A stretch of 64,000 nucleotides of DNA from positions 1 to 64,000 of the forward strand of contig NZ_FOCV01000004.1 of NCBI RefSeq assembly GCF_900110205.1, read 5' to 3'. Source of the DNA: Rhizobium tibeticum. Lineage in GTDB: Bacteria; Pseudomonadota; Alphaproteobacteria; Rhizobiales; Rhizobiaceae. Below, piece by piece: positions 24,884-33,495 of this stretch (positions within the stretch are counted from its first letter, which is position 1; each line of letters opens with the position of its first letter). The notes below the pieces were generated by a model that had not been told where the DNA came from, made no database searches, and was given only the letters and a program-made list of their open reading frames with translations. Position numbers and translations under genes: made by a program.

Positions 24884-26992
24884 TTACACCTTCCCTGCAA
24901 CCTTGATCGCGAAGGCGTACTCGAAGGCGATCTCCTCCAGCCGTTGGAAGCGTCCCGAGGCGCCGCCATGGCCGGCATCCATGTTGGTCTTCAGCAGGAT
25001 CGGCGCCGAACCGGTCGTCTTTTCGCGCAGCCGCGCCACCCACTTTGCCGGCTCCCAATAGGTGACGCGCGGGTCCGTCAGACCCCCGAGCGCCAGGATC
25101 GGCGGATAGGCTTTCGCGCCGACATTGTCGTAGGGCGAGTAGGCGGCGATCTGCTCGTACTCGACCTTGCTCTCGATCGGGTTGCCCCATTCCGGCCATT
25201 CCGGCGGGGTCAGCGGCAGCGTGTCATCGAGCATGGTGTTCAGCACATCGACGAAGGGAACGGCGGCGATCAGGCCGGCGAACTTCTCCGGCGCCATATT
25301 GGCAACGGCGCCCATCAGCATGCCGCCGGCCGAGCCGCCTTCGGCGATGATGTTCGCGTAGGAGGTGAAGTTTTCCTGATTCAGATAGTCAGCGGCGGCG
25401 ATGAAGTCTTTGAAGCTGTTGGTCTTCTTCGCCATCTTGCCGTCTTCGTACCAGCCAAAGCCCTTATCCTTGCCGCCGCGGATGTGGGCGATGGCGTAGA
25501 CGAAACCGCGGTCGGCAAGCGACAGGCAGTTGGTGTTGAAGCCGGCCGGAATGGTAATGCCGTAGGCGCCGTATCCATAGAGCAGGCAGGGTGCAGAGCC
25601 GTCGAGCGGCGTATCCTTACGATAGAGCAGGGTGACCGGCACCTGTTCTCCATCCCAGGCCGGCGCGAACACGCGGCGGGTGACATAGTCGTCGGGATTG
25701 TGGCCGGAGGGCACTTCCTGCGTCTTCAGGAGGGTACGCTCGCGCGTCACCATGTTGTAGTCATAGAGCTGTGACGGCGTCGTCATCGAGGAGTAGGAGA
25801 AGCGGATGACGTCGGTGTCGTATTCCGCGGCACCCTGCAGGCCGAGCGAATAGGCCTCTTCGGCAAAGGCGATGGCGTGCTCCTCGCCGGTGCGTCGGTC
25901 GCGGATGATGATCTGCGGCAGGCCGTCCTTGCGCTCCAGCCAGAGCAGATGCCGGGCAAAAGCCATGTGGCTGATGATCAAGGTTCCGGGCTTGTGCGGC
26001 ACGACTTCGCGCCAGTTCGCCTTGCCCGGGTTTTCAACCGGCGCTTCCATGATCTTGAAATCCTTGGCGTCGCCGTCATTGGTCAGGATGTAGAAGACAT
26101 CGCCGCCTTCCGTCATCGAGTATTCGATGCCTTCCTCGCGCTCGGCGACAAGCTTCGGCTCCGCCGTCAGATCCTTGGTGGAGAGCAGGCGGTATTCTGA
26201 CGTCTCGTGGTCGTGAATGTCGATGTAGATAAAATCGTCGAGCAGCGAACCGCCGACGCCCATGAAGAAGCCGGCGTCCTTCTCCTCATAGACCAGCCGG
26301 TCGTCGGATTGGGGCGTTCCGAGGATGTGGTGGAAGACCTTCGAGGGACGATGGTTCTCGTCGAGTGCGGAATAAAAGAAGCTCTTGCCGTCAGGTGCCC
26401 ACGCGCCGCCGCCGCCGGTGTTGTCGACCACGTCGGGAAGATCCTCGCCGGTCGCTAGATCGCGGATGCGCAGCGTATAGAATTCTGAGCCCTTGTCGTC
26501 ATAGCCCCAGATGCCGCGGCTGTGATCGGTCGAATGGTCGAGGCCCGCCAGCCTGAAATAGGCCTTGCCGGCCGCTTCCTTGTCGCCGTCGAGCAGAACG
26601 GCGCGGATCGTCTCGTCCTTGACGTCGCCGTTGCGGGGGGTGCGGAAATAGCGTGGCTGTTCGCCGCCGGTGACGAAGAAGGTGCCGTAGGCATAGTCCC
26701 CGTCCTTCATCGGCACGGAGCTGTCGTCCTCCTTGATACGGCCGCGCATCTCGGCAAACAGTGTCTTCTGCAGCGCCTTGGTGTCCTCCATCGCCGCGTT
26801 CATGTAGACGTTTTCGGCTTCCAGATGCTGGCGGATCGCCGGATCGAGGATTGTTGGATCCTTGAACATCGCCTGCCAGTTGTCCGCCCGCAGCCAGGCG
26901 TAGTCATCCGTGCGCGTGATGCCGTGGCGCGTATCAGAAAGCGGCTTCTTGGCGGCAACGGGCGGGTTCGGCAGGTTCTTGAAGACGGTCAA
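24884..26992 (-). CDS. Prolyl-oligopeptidase family protease (oligopeptidase B-like)
   Basis: 702 residues using a TTG start at 26992 (MTVFKNLPNPPVAAKKPLSD), where S9A homologues begin; the frame extends upstream to ATG codons at 27043 and 27097. A seven-bladed propeller (about 60-420) precedes an alpha/beta hydrolase domain. Catalytic triad: Ser in EGGSAGGMLMG, Asp in GLTDPRVTYWEPAKW, His in MDAGHGGASGR. LLYGYGAYGITIPAGF marks the start of the catalytic domain. It cleaves short peptides in the cytosol, for oligopeptidase B after basic residues. Shares a transcript with the DUF1697 gene. Confidence 0.88.
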   Translation of the reverse strand: MTVFKNLPNPPVAAKKPLSDTRHGITRTDDYAWLRADNWQAMFKDPTILDPAIRQHLEAENVYMNAAMEDTKALQKTLFAEMRGRIKEDDSSVPMKDGDYAYGTFFVTGGEQPRYFRTPRNGDVKDETIRAVLLDGDKEAAGKAYFRLAGLDHSTDHSRGIWGYDDKGSEFYTLRIRDLATGEDLPDVVDNTGGGGAWAPDGKSFFYSALDENHRPSKVFHHILGTPQSDDRLVYEEKDAGFFMGVGGSLLDDFIYIDIHDHETSEYRLLSTKDLTAEPKLVAEREEGIEYSMTEGGDVFYILTNDGDAKDFKIMEAPVENPGKANWREVVPHKPGTLIISHMAFARHLLWLERKDGLPQIIIRDRRTGEEHAIAFAEEAYSLGLQGAAEYDTDVIRFSYSSMTTPSQLYDYNMVTRERTLLKTQEVPSGHNPDDYVTRRVFAPAWDGEQVPVTLLYRKDTPLDGSAPCLLYGYGAYGITIPAGFNTNCLSLADRGFVYAIAHIRGGKDKGFGWYEDGKMAKKTNSFKDFIAAADYLNQENFTSYANIIAEGGSAGGMLMGAVANMAPEKFAGLIAAVPFVDVLNTMLDDTLPLTPPEWPEWGNPIESKVEYEQIAAYSPYDNVGAKAYPPILALGGLTDPRVTYWEPAKWVARLREKTTGSAPILLKTNMDAGHGGASGRFQRLEEIAFEYAFAIKVAGKV

Positions 26993-27228
26993 TGAAGGCT
27001 CCGGATACGTGGTGTCAGGTTGGCAAGAGATAGAGGCGCGCATGCATCGGATCAAGCGCCGAACGCACCGCCGTGACAAAACCGAAGGAATGCTCACGTT
27101 GCCTTGATGTCACCACATTGTTTAAGAAAGTCCGCTACGTCGCCCGGAATTTATCCCCTGTTCGACCGTGAAAGCCCCGGTCGTCCACAGGCGATTCCGG
27201 AATGAGAATGCAAAGGAATCCTACTGTA

Positions 27229-27618
27229 ATGCCAAAACGCCTCGTGTTGCTTCTTTCCGCATTTAGCCTTGCGGTTCCCGCGTTCGCAGTCGATCCCGCA
27301 ATCAAGAAGCAACTCGAAAAGCTCGACCCCGCGACCCGGCTCGAACAGAGCTGCGACACCGAGGCGATGAGCCGAATCAACAAGGACGATACCGGCTACA
27401 GGCCCGACAAGGTCATCGCCTACACCTTCAAGGATCCCGTCCCAAGTGACAACAAGCTGGACGCACCTGGCGCCGTGTTCCGAAGCAAGGGCGACTGGTA
27501 TCACCTGTCCTACACCTGCATCACCGGTCCGCAGCACATGAATGTTCGCGAGCTTGACTATAAGATCGGCGAGAAGGTGCCGAAGGAGAAGTGGGAAAAG
27601 TACTACCTCTATGATTGA
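27229..27618 (+). CDS. DUF930 family secreted protein
   Basis: 129 residues from ATG 27229 with AAAGGAAT upstream. Signal peptide MPKRLVLLLSAFSLAVPAFA is cleaved before VDPAIKKQ. The mature region LEKLDPATRLEQSCDTEAM, then YRPDKVIAYTFKDPV and WYHLSYTC is the DUF930 pattern, with two cysteines that could pair. The family is restricted largely to Rhizobiales; function unknown. It stands alone between divergent and downstream genes. Confidence 0.82.
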   Translation: MPKRLVLLLSAFSLAVPAFAVDPAIKKQLEKLDPATRLEQSCDTEAMSRINKDDTGYRPDKVIAYTFKDPVPSDNKLDAPGAVFRSKGDWYHLSYTCITGPQHMNVRELDYKIGEKVPKEKWEKYYLYD

Positions 27619-27800
27619 TCGAGGGCGGATCAGGGCGCTCGCCTGCCTTGCCTTTCTGAAGCCTTAGTCCTCAGGCATCAGCTCTTCGTTGAATGCTGGC
27701 GGCAAATCGCAGGAGCGACCGCAAGCGGCATCAGACCACATGGCGCCGGCGCGCTGGGTGCGTTATGCAGCGCTTGAACAATGAACGGCTTCTCTTTGGT

Positions 27801-28622
27801 ATGAATCGAATTTCTCTCGCTCCGGCGCTGCTGATCGCCTCCGCCGCCTCCATCGCGGCCGCCGCCGCTGCCGCTCTCCCGCCGCAGGACACGCCCGCAA
27901 TCACCGCACCACAGAACATCGCCCAGCCGCCAAAGATGGCAGCCCAGCCAAAGCTGGTGGAGCCGCATCTGCGCATTGCCCGTTCCGACGTCGAGGGCCA
28001 CGCGCGCGTGGCGCTGACGTTCGACGCCTGCATGGGCAAGGCTGACGACCGCATCCTCTCGGTGCTGGTTCGCGAGCGGATCCCCGCAACCATTTTCGTC
28101 ACCGCACGCTGGCTGAAGCACAATCCACAGGCGCTGCAGGTCTTCCTTGAGAACCCCGATCTTTTCGAACTCGAGAACCACGGCCAGAACCATATTCCAG
28201 CCGTGGACAAGCCGGTCTCCATCTATGGCATTGCGTCTGCCGGCTCGCCGGAGGCGGTGCGCCAGGAAGTGCAGGGTGGCGCCGATGCGATGCTCGCAGC
28301 CGGCATTGCCAGGCCGCATTGGTTCCGCGGCTCGACCGCCAAATACGACCGGTCGTCGATCGCCCAGATCCGCGAAATGGGATACCGCATCGCCGGCTAT
28401 TCCGTGAATGGCGACGGCGGCTCGCTGCTCGGTGCGGCGGTCACGGAAAAGCGGATTGCCGCCGCCAAGGACGGCGATGTGGTGATCTCCCATATCAACC
28501 AGCCGACCCACGTCGCGGGCGAGGGTGTTGCCAAGGCGATCCTCGACCTGAAGGCCAAGGGCGTCGAATTCGTCCGCCTGCAGGATGTCGAGGATACCGG
28601 CGACGACCAGACGACGCAGTGA
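27801..28622 (+). CDS. Exported polysaccharide deacetylase (NodB-homology domain)
   Basis: 273 residues from ATG 27801 with a signal peptide rich in Ala (ALLIASAASIAAAAAAALPP). The NodB domain starts at VALTFDACMGKADDRIL, giving the T-F-D motif with the metal Asp, followed by ELENHGQNHIP (H-x-x-x-H metal site), PHWFRGSTAKYD, GYSVNGDGGS and DVVISHINQP. The enzyme should de-N-acetylate a periplasmic or surface glycan (peptidoglycan or exopolysaccharide). Starts at 27765 or 27693 are also possible; the RBS is weak in each case. Confidence 0.8.
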   Translation: MNRISLAPALLIASAASIAAAAAAALPPQDTPAITAPQNIAQPPKMAAQPKLVEPHLRIARSDVEGHARVALTFDACMGKADDRILSVLVRERIPATIFVTARWLKHNPQALQVFLENPDLFELENHGQNHIPAVDKPVSIYGIASAGSPEAVRQEVQGGADAMLAAGIARPHWFRGSTAKYDRSSIAQIREMGYRIAGYSVNGDGGSLLGAAVTEKRIAAAKDGDVVISHINQPTHVAGEGVAKAILDLKAKGVEFVRLQDVEDTGDDQTTQ

Positions 28623-29915
28623 TTAGTTGACGGCGCTCTGCGTGCGGTCCTCTTTGACGCTCGGACGTCCAAGTACATCCGGCGCGTCACGGTCCAGGGC
28701 GAAATCGTCGAACCAGTCGCGGTATCCTCCGCCGATCATTGCGCCGATCACCTGCGTCGCGAGATAGGAAAAGGTGATGCCGTTGCCGCCGTAGCCATAA
28801 GCGGCATAGACCTGCGGCATCGAGGGAACGGCACCAATCAGCGGCAGCCCGTCCGAAGTCTCCCCGAACGTGCCGCACCACGCCGTCGCGACGCGCGTGT
28901 CAGCCCTTGACCAGAGCCGTTTCATCTTTTCCCGGATCGTGACGATCTTCTCAGCAAGCTTGCTGTCGCGGATCGCGGGGTCGACAGTATCGTCGTCCTC
29001 GCCGCCAGCGATGATTCGCCCGTCCGGCGTCGTGCGCGTGTAGAGATAGGGATGGCTGTCTTCCCAGATCAGCACCTGGTCGCGCCACAGCATTGCCGGA
29101 TCCTGCGGCATCGTTGCAAGTGCCCAGCTCGACGTCGTCCGATGCAGTTTCGGCATATCGATGCCCGGCATGGCGTAGCCGGTGGCGAGCACTGCAGTTT
29201 TGGCTTCGATGACGAACGAGCCGTCGGTCTCGGCGCTCACCCGCCCACCTTCGCTATGGAGTTTGGTGACCGAGGCGCCGATGAGACGCGCGCCTTGCTT
29301 CACGGCAATGTCCAGCAGGGCCCAGGTCAGGAGCAGCGGATCGGCCTCCGCCGAGCCGCGGGACAGGATGCCCGCATCGCGATCGAGTTCGAATTCGGTA
29401 AAGAGATCGCAATGCTCCAGATATCGGCTGGGCAGGCCCGCCTGGCGACGAAGCTCGACCTCCTTGTGCAGATCGCGGGCGCCCTCCTGGTTGCTGGTCA
29501 GGAGCAGCGACTGCCGAGGCAGCAGATTGCAGGCGATGCGATGGGCGAGGATCAGCTTGGAGAGACCTGCGACGGCGGCAGCGCTTCGCCTGTAGATACC
29601 GACGGCGCGTTCGAAACCATAGAAATGCTCGAGCTCGCTCAGCGTCCGGTCGATCTCCCATTGCAGCATGGCCGTGCTCGCCGCCGTGCTGCCGAGACCA
29701 GGCGTCTCGCGGTCGACGATGATCACGGAAAGCCCGCGTTCGGAGAGGTGCTGACCGAGCAGCGCGCCCGTGATCCCTCCGCCGATCACCATGGCGTCGA
29801 CCTTGAGATTGTCTTGAAGTGGCTGGTAGGCGGGTTTCGTTCCGGCGTGGCTCCACGGGGGGATGCCACTCTTCAGCCGGTTGTGGCGGGACCCTGCAAG
29901 ATTGATTTCGGCCAT
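28623..29915 (-). CDS. FAD-dependent amine oxidoreductase (DAO family)
   Basis: 430 residues. The dinucleotide-binding motif is VDAMVIGGGITGALLGQHLS (G-x-G-x-x-G, about residues 39-58), followed by the acidic ribose ligand in VIIVDRE. Further DAO features are TAVLATGYAMPG and the C-terminal DGLPLIGAVP...YGYGGNGITFS FAD loop. It resembles glycine/D-amino acid oxidases or the GlpD/PuuB side-branch; the substrate is uncertain. It follows the AI-2E transporter by 19 bases on the same strand, suggesting co-transcription. Confidence 0.85.
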   Translation of the reverse strand: MAEINLAGSRHNRLKSGIPPWSHAGTKPAYQPLQDNLKVDAMVIGGGITGALLGQHLSERGLSVIIVDRETPGLGSTAASTAMLQWEIDRTLSELEHFYGFERAVGIYRRSAAAVAGLSKLILAHRIACNLLPRQSLLLTSNQEGARDLHKEVELRRQAGLPSRYLEHCDLFTEFELDRDAGILSRGSAEADPLLLTWALLDIAVKQGARLIGASVTKLHSEGGRVSAETDGSFVIEAKTAVLATGYAMPGIDMPKLHRTTSSWALATMPQDPAMLWRDQVLIWEDSHPYLYTRTTPDGRIIAGGEDDDTVDPAIRDSKLAEKIVTIREKMKRLWSRADTRVATAWCGTFGETSDGLPLIGAVPSMPQVYAAYGYGGNGITFSYLATQVIGAMIGGGYRDWFDDFALDRDAPDVLGRPSVKEDRTQSAVN

Positions 29916-29934
29916 CTGACGCGTCTTACCTCAA

Positions 29935-31101
29935 TTATTTCGGCAATTGCGGCTGCAGTCTCTCTTCGATGAAAAGTTCATCGATGATGGTCATGACAAT
30001 CAGCGATAGTGGTAGGGCGAGCATAGCACCAACTGCGCCCCACATCCAAGTCCAGAACAGAATTGCCAGAAACACCACGAAAGGATTGATTTCCAGGCGC
30101 TTCCCCATCACCGCCGGGAAGACCAGATTTTCCATGATGAGGTGGACGATGAAGAATGCTGCGGCTGGCATGAGGCCGACCAGCAGGCCGTCATGCGTGA
30201 TGATGCCGGCTATAGCCGCCGCAAGCGTCATGGAGGCAATGCCGAGATAGGGGATGAAGCTCGAAAGAAAGGCAAAGAAGCCCCAGAGCACCGGCGCTGA
30301 AAGACCGCCGAGATAGGCGATCACCATCATCATGACGCCCAGGCACAGATAGATCAACGAAGCCGTGGCGAAGTAGAAGCCGAGGACCTGTTCCACACTG
30401 TTGATCACCCGGATGGCGGCAAGCCGCTGCGGACGCGTGCGAAAGACCATGATGATCGATCTGCGCAGGCTGACACGTCCGGCAAGGAAGAGCAGCAGCG
30501 CCGCGAAGAAGATCAACGCCTGGACAAGGGCAGGGGTCAGGTTGGCGCTGATGAGATGCAGCACGTTGCCCGTATTTTCGAGGAGCTTGTCGCTCGACAT
30601 CGGTCCGCCCTGGAAGGTCTCCGGCGTGATGTGCAGCCACCGGATTCGCTCGAGATAGGGCATCAGCCGGTTGAACGTCTTCTCGACGAAGGCGGGGCCC
30701 TCATTGGCAAGCGTCGTCAGCGGTCCGGCAAGCGAATTGGCAACGAGGACGATCACCAGCGCGACGCCGGTCGACAGGATGACGGCGTTGGTGATGCGCG
30801 GTACGCCGAGTCTGCTGAGCTTTTCCGCCAGTAGCCCGAGAATCATGCCAACGACAACGGCAAGCGTCACCGGAACGAGAATGAGCGACATCATGTAGAT
30901 GGCCGAAAGAGCGAGCATCGCAAAGATGCCGATCACAGCCCAGGCCATGGTGATATCAAGCCCGTCCTTTTCGACGCGGTGCATCGGCGCTTGCGGCATC
31001 TCCTCCGTGTCTTGCTTCAGTTTTTCGGCCCAGGCGCTGACAGAGCGCTCGCCCATGGTGATCTTGCTGGCCTGCTTGCGGATACCGCTGGCAATTCCCA
31101 T
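29935..31101 (-). CDS. AI-2E family (PerM-like) membrane transporter
   Basis: 388 residues with about eight membrane segments. The family core is visible as LGIASMTLAAAIAGIITHDG and ENLVFPAVMGKRLEINPFVVFLAILFW, including the conserved P-x-x-x-G. Members include the AI-2 exporter TqsA, Na+/H+ antiporters and many of unknown role. The N-terminal ~50 residues are charged and cytosolic. Ends 19 bases before the DAO gene. Confidence 0.88.
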   Translation of the reverse strand: MGIASGIRKQASKITMGERSVSAWAEKLKQDTEEMPQAPMHRVEKDGLDITMAWAVIGIFAMLALSAIYMMSLILVPVTLAVVVGMILGLLAEKLSRLGVPRITNAVILSTGVALVIVLVANSLAGPLTTLANEGPAFVEKTFNRLMPYLERIRWLHITPETFQGGPMSSDKLLENTGNVLHLISANLTPALVQALIFFAALLLFLAGRVSLRRSIIMVFRTRPQRLAAIRVINSVEQVLGFYFATASLIYLCLGVMMMVIAYLGGLSAPVLWGFFAFLSSFIPYLGIASMTLAAAIAGIITHDGLLVGLMPAAAFFIVHLIMENLVFPAVMGKRLEINPFVVFLAILFWTWMWGAVGAMLALPLSLIVMTIIDELFIEERLQPQLPK

Positions 31102-31151
31102 CGATGGACGATCCCCGGAAGCCCAGATGCTTCGCGACGGAAACGCACAGA

Positions 31152-31174
31152 ACCCCTTCAGGTTCCTGAGGGGT
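31152..31174 (-). terminator. Short hairpin after the VOC gene
   Basis: ACCCCTTCAGG pairs with CCTGAGGGGT with one bulged T, immediately at the stop of the gene at 31174 and 50 bases before the AI-2E gene start on the same strand. It may only partly separate the two. Confidence 0.4.
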
Positions 31175-32127
31175 CAGGCGCGCAGCGTCAGGCCGATACC
31201 CCAGGGGTCGCGCAGGAACACGCCACTATTGCGCTTGTCGCTCCTGATCTCGAGCTCGTCGAGCTTGGCGATGGCCTTGTCGAGCGCGGCCTTGTCGTTG
31301 AAGCGAAGGGCGTAGTCGGAAAGGCCGGTCATCCCCTCGGCACGGGCGCCGGCGCCGGCGCTGTTCCAGATGTTGGCGGCGACGTGGTGATGGTAATCGC
31401 CTGTGGCAAAGAAGCTGGCGCCGGGATAGCGCGCCATCAGCCTCAAGCCAAGCACATCGCGGTAGAATGCGTCGGCCTCCGGTATGTCGCCGACCTGCAG
31501 GTGGATGTGGCCGATTGCGGTGCCGTCGGCCATGCCGTTCCAGGTATCGTCGGGCGCAGTGTTGTAGAGCGACTGCAGATCGAGACGACGCGTGGCCATC
31601 TCCACCTGGCCGTCCGGATGGAACTTCCACTGCTCGTGCGGTCGGTCGGCATAGATCTCGATGCCGTTGCCTTCCGGGTCGGAGAGATAGATGGCCTCGC
31701 TGACCAGGTGATCGGATGCGCCGTCCAGGGCGACATTATTATGTGCGGCGTGGCGCAGCCAGCGCGCGAGCTCGGTGCGGCTGGGCATCAGGAAGGCCGT
31801 ATGGAAGAGGCCGGCGGCATTGCGCGGCGCGATGCGGACATCCTTGCCCGTCGTCAGCGCCAGAAGCGGCGTGCCGCCGACGCCGAGCACGTCGCCGCTG
31901 GCGCTTTTCTCGATGACCTTCAGGCCGAGCATGGACTGGTAGAAACTGGACACCAGCGGCAGGTCGGTGACGACGAGGTGCGACTGGTCGACATAGGCAG
32001 GGCGCGTCAGGGCATAGGACGTTTCGGTGTTCATGGGCGTATCTCCTGCCTTGGCTGAGAGAGGCGTACCGGCGCTGGCGGCGAGAGCGCCGCCCGTAGC
32101 GATACCAAGGAATTTGCGCCGGTCCAT
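31174..32127 (-). CDS. VOC-family extradiol dioxygenase-like protein with Tat-like leader
   Basis: 317 residues from ATG 32127. The N-terminus MDRRKFLGIATGGALAASAG looks like a twin-arginine signal. Two VOC modules follow: QSHLVVTDLPLVSSFYQSML and GHIHLQVGDIPEADAFYRDVL, the usual CatE/catechol-2,3-dioxygenase layout. Metal ligands would be His in GHIHLQ, His in DYHHHVAAN and Glu in NGIEIYADRP. Extradiol enzymes are normally cytosolic, so export is odd; translation from the inner MNTETSYALTRPAYVDQ would give a cytosolic form. Divergent from the UspA gene with a FixK-type box between. Confidence 0.75.
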   Translation of the reverse strand: MDRRKFLGIATGGALAASAGTPLSAKAGDTPMNTETSYALTRPAYVDQSHLVVTDLPLVSSFYQSMLGLKVIEKSASGDVLGVGGTPLLALTTGKDVRIAPRNAAGLFHTAFLMPSRTELARWLRHAAHNNVALDGASDHLVSEAIYLSDPEGNGIEIYADRPHEQWKFHPDGQVEMATRRLDLQSLYNTAPDDTWNGMADGTAIGHIHLQVGDIPEADAFYRDVLGLRLMARYPGASFFATGDYHHHVAANIWNSAGAGARAEGMTGLSDYALRFNDKAALDKAIAKLDELEIRSDKRNSGVFLRDPWGIGLTLRA

Positions 32128-32249
32128 ATGCCTCAGAGGTCCCCTTGGCCGCTGTACTTGCTCTCTATATGGCGGATTCCGATTGTTCACAGAAGCCCTG
32201 TTTTTGATGATTGAGCGTTCGACGATCGTTGACAAAAATCCGCGCGATC

Positions 32250-32263
32250 TTGATCTTGATCAA
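32250..32263. promoter_or_regulatory. FixK/FNR-type anaerobox
   Basis: TTGAT-CTTG-ATCAA is a perfect match to the TTGAT-N4-ATCAA consensus of FNR, FixK and FnrN. It is 62 bases upstream of the universal stress gene, a position fitting class II activation, and 123 bases from the divergent VOC gene. Regulation by low oxygen is inferred. Confidence 0.75.
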
Positions 32264-32324
32264 AGCGCCTTATTTATCTCCTGTGAGGATGTGGTCGTGA
32301 GAAACGGCGGCGCTGGAGGCCTGC

Positions 32325-32741
32325 ATGTACAAGAAAATCATCGTTCCAATCGAAATAGGGGCGCTGCACAGCGGCGAGAGGGCGTTGCGCAAAGCATCCA
32401 CGCTCCTTGATACGGGTGGCGAGATCATTTTGCTCAACGTCGTCGAGGACGTTCCCACCTATGTTGCGATCGATCTGCCGGCCGACCTGCTGCAGAACGC
32501 GATCGATGATGCCCAGGAGAAGCTCGGAATGCTGATCCGCACGAGCGGCATACCCGCAATGATCGAAATCGGCCACGGCCGCCCGGCCCATAGCATCCTC
32601 GCCACGGCCGAAGCGCATGATGCGGATCTCATCATCGTCGCTTCCCATATCCCCGACTTCAGCAACTACTTCATCGGCGCCACCGCCGACCGTGTCGTCA
32701 GGCATGCCAAATGCTCTGTGCTGGTCGACAGGCAGCGCTAA
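32325..32741 (+). CDS. Universal stress protein, UspA family
   Basis: 138 residues, single Usp domain. MYKKIIVPIEIG opens the first strand, and the ATP-binding signature G-x2-G-x9-G-(S/T) is partly visible in the C-terminal HIPDFSNYFIGATADRVVRHAKCSVLV. The middle contains IEIGHGRPAHSILATA. It should be a small cytosolic ATP-binding stress protein. A perfect FixK/FNR box upstream suggests induction under oxygen limitation, as for Usp genes of other rhizobia. A DksA-like gene follows by 36 bases and may be in the same transcript. Confidence 0.9.
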   Translation: MYKKIIVPIEIGALHSGERALRKASTLLDTGGEIILLNVVEDVPTYVAIDLPADLLQNAIDDAQEKLGMLIRTSGIPAMIEIGHGRPAHSILATAEAHDADLIIVASHIPDFSNYFIGATADRVVRHAKCSVLVDRQR

Positions 32742-32776
32742 GGAGAAAATGGCACAGGACCGATGGAGGAACTTCC

Positions 32777-33100
32777 ATGAACGACACGCAGACATACGAG
32801 AAGATCCTACGCGACCGCCAGCGTGAGCTTGAATCGCGGCTGAGCCGCATCGACGGCGATCTCGGACGCACCAAGGAGCAGGACAGCGACGACCGCGCGG
32901 TCGAGAGCGAGAACGACGAGGTGCTGGAGGGGCTTGGCCAGGCCGGCCAGGAAGAGCTGCGCGCCATCGGCGCCGCCCTCGATCGGATCGCGAAAGGCAC
33001 GTATGGCACCTGCGTCCGCTGCGGGGAGTCAATTTCAACGAAGCGTCTCGGCGCCGTGCCTTATGCCCCACTTTGCGAGGATTGCATGGGCCTGGGCTAG
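32777..33100 (+). CDS. DksA/TraR-type zinc-finger protein
   Basis: 107 residues. An N-terminal helical hairpin with many acidic residues (EQDSDDRAVESENDEV) is followed by a four-Cys zinc finger, C-x2-C-x17-C-x2-C, in TCVRCGESISTKRLGAVPYA and PLCEDCMG. DksA-like proteins enter the RNA polymerase secondary channel and change promoter response, often with ppGpp. At 107 residues it is the short TraR/YbiI-like type rather than full DksA. RBS GATGGAGGAAC precedes the ATG. Likely co-transcribed with the Usp gene. Confidence 0.88.
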   Translation: MNDTQTYEKILRDRQRELESRLSRIDGDLGRTKEQDSDDRAVESENDEVLEGLGQAGQEELRAIGAALDRIAKGTYGTCVRCGESISTKRLGAVPYAPLCEDCMGLG

Positions 33101-33334
33101 CACGCATTTCCACAAAGGGGCGATCCGGTCTCCGCGGCCGCCCCCTTGTGGTGCGTTTCAAGCCGCCGCCATCGCAGCGGCAGCGCGTAGCATGTCCCGA
33201 ATGCTGCGTTCTTCGGCGGTAAAATCCTCGCTTGTGATGCGCCGAACTCTGCGGCGGCCTTTTTTGCGAGATGGGATGCGTTCGGCAGACGGTCCGGGCG
33301 CTCGAGCCTAAAGGAAATTGCTGAAAGCGGGCCG
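33101..33334. other. Intergenic stretch with a possible short minus-strand relic
   Basis: No intact gene. On the minus strand, a short open frame ending at 33158 reads PSRKKGRRRVRRITSEDF and ERSIRDMLRAAAAMAAA, protein-like but without a start codon. It could be the tail of a decayed gene. Confidence 0.25.
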
Positions 33335-33366
33335 AATCCCGAAAATCGATTCCGATTTTCGGGATT
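33335..33366. repeat. Perfect 14-bp inverted repeat
   Basis: AATCCCGAAAATCG (33335-33348) and CGATTTTCGGGATT (33353-33366) are perfect complements around ATTC. The sequence resembles a short palindrome found often in rhizobial intergenic DNA and may also end the usp-dksA-like transcript (followed by ATGTTTTCC). Confidence 0.7.
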
Positions 33367-33495
33367 ATGTTTTCCTGTTACCTCCAGTCGATAACCGCCT
33401 CTCGTCGCTCACGAATGTTTATCGGCCTGTACACCTGTTGTGTTGCACGTATCCCGTTTCGGTGACACGATCTGAGTATTATGAGGGTTTCCTGC

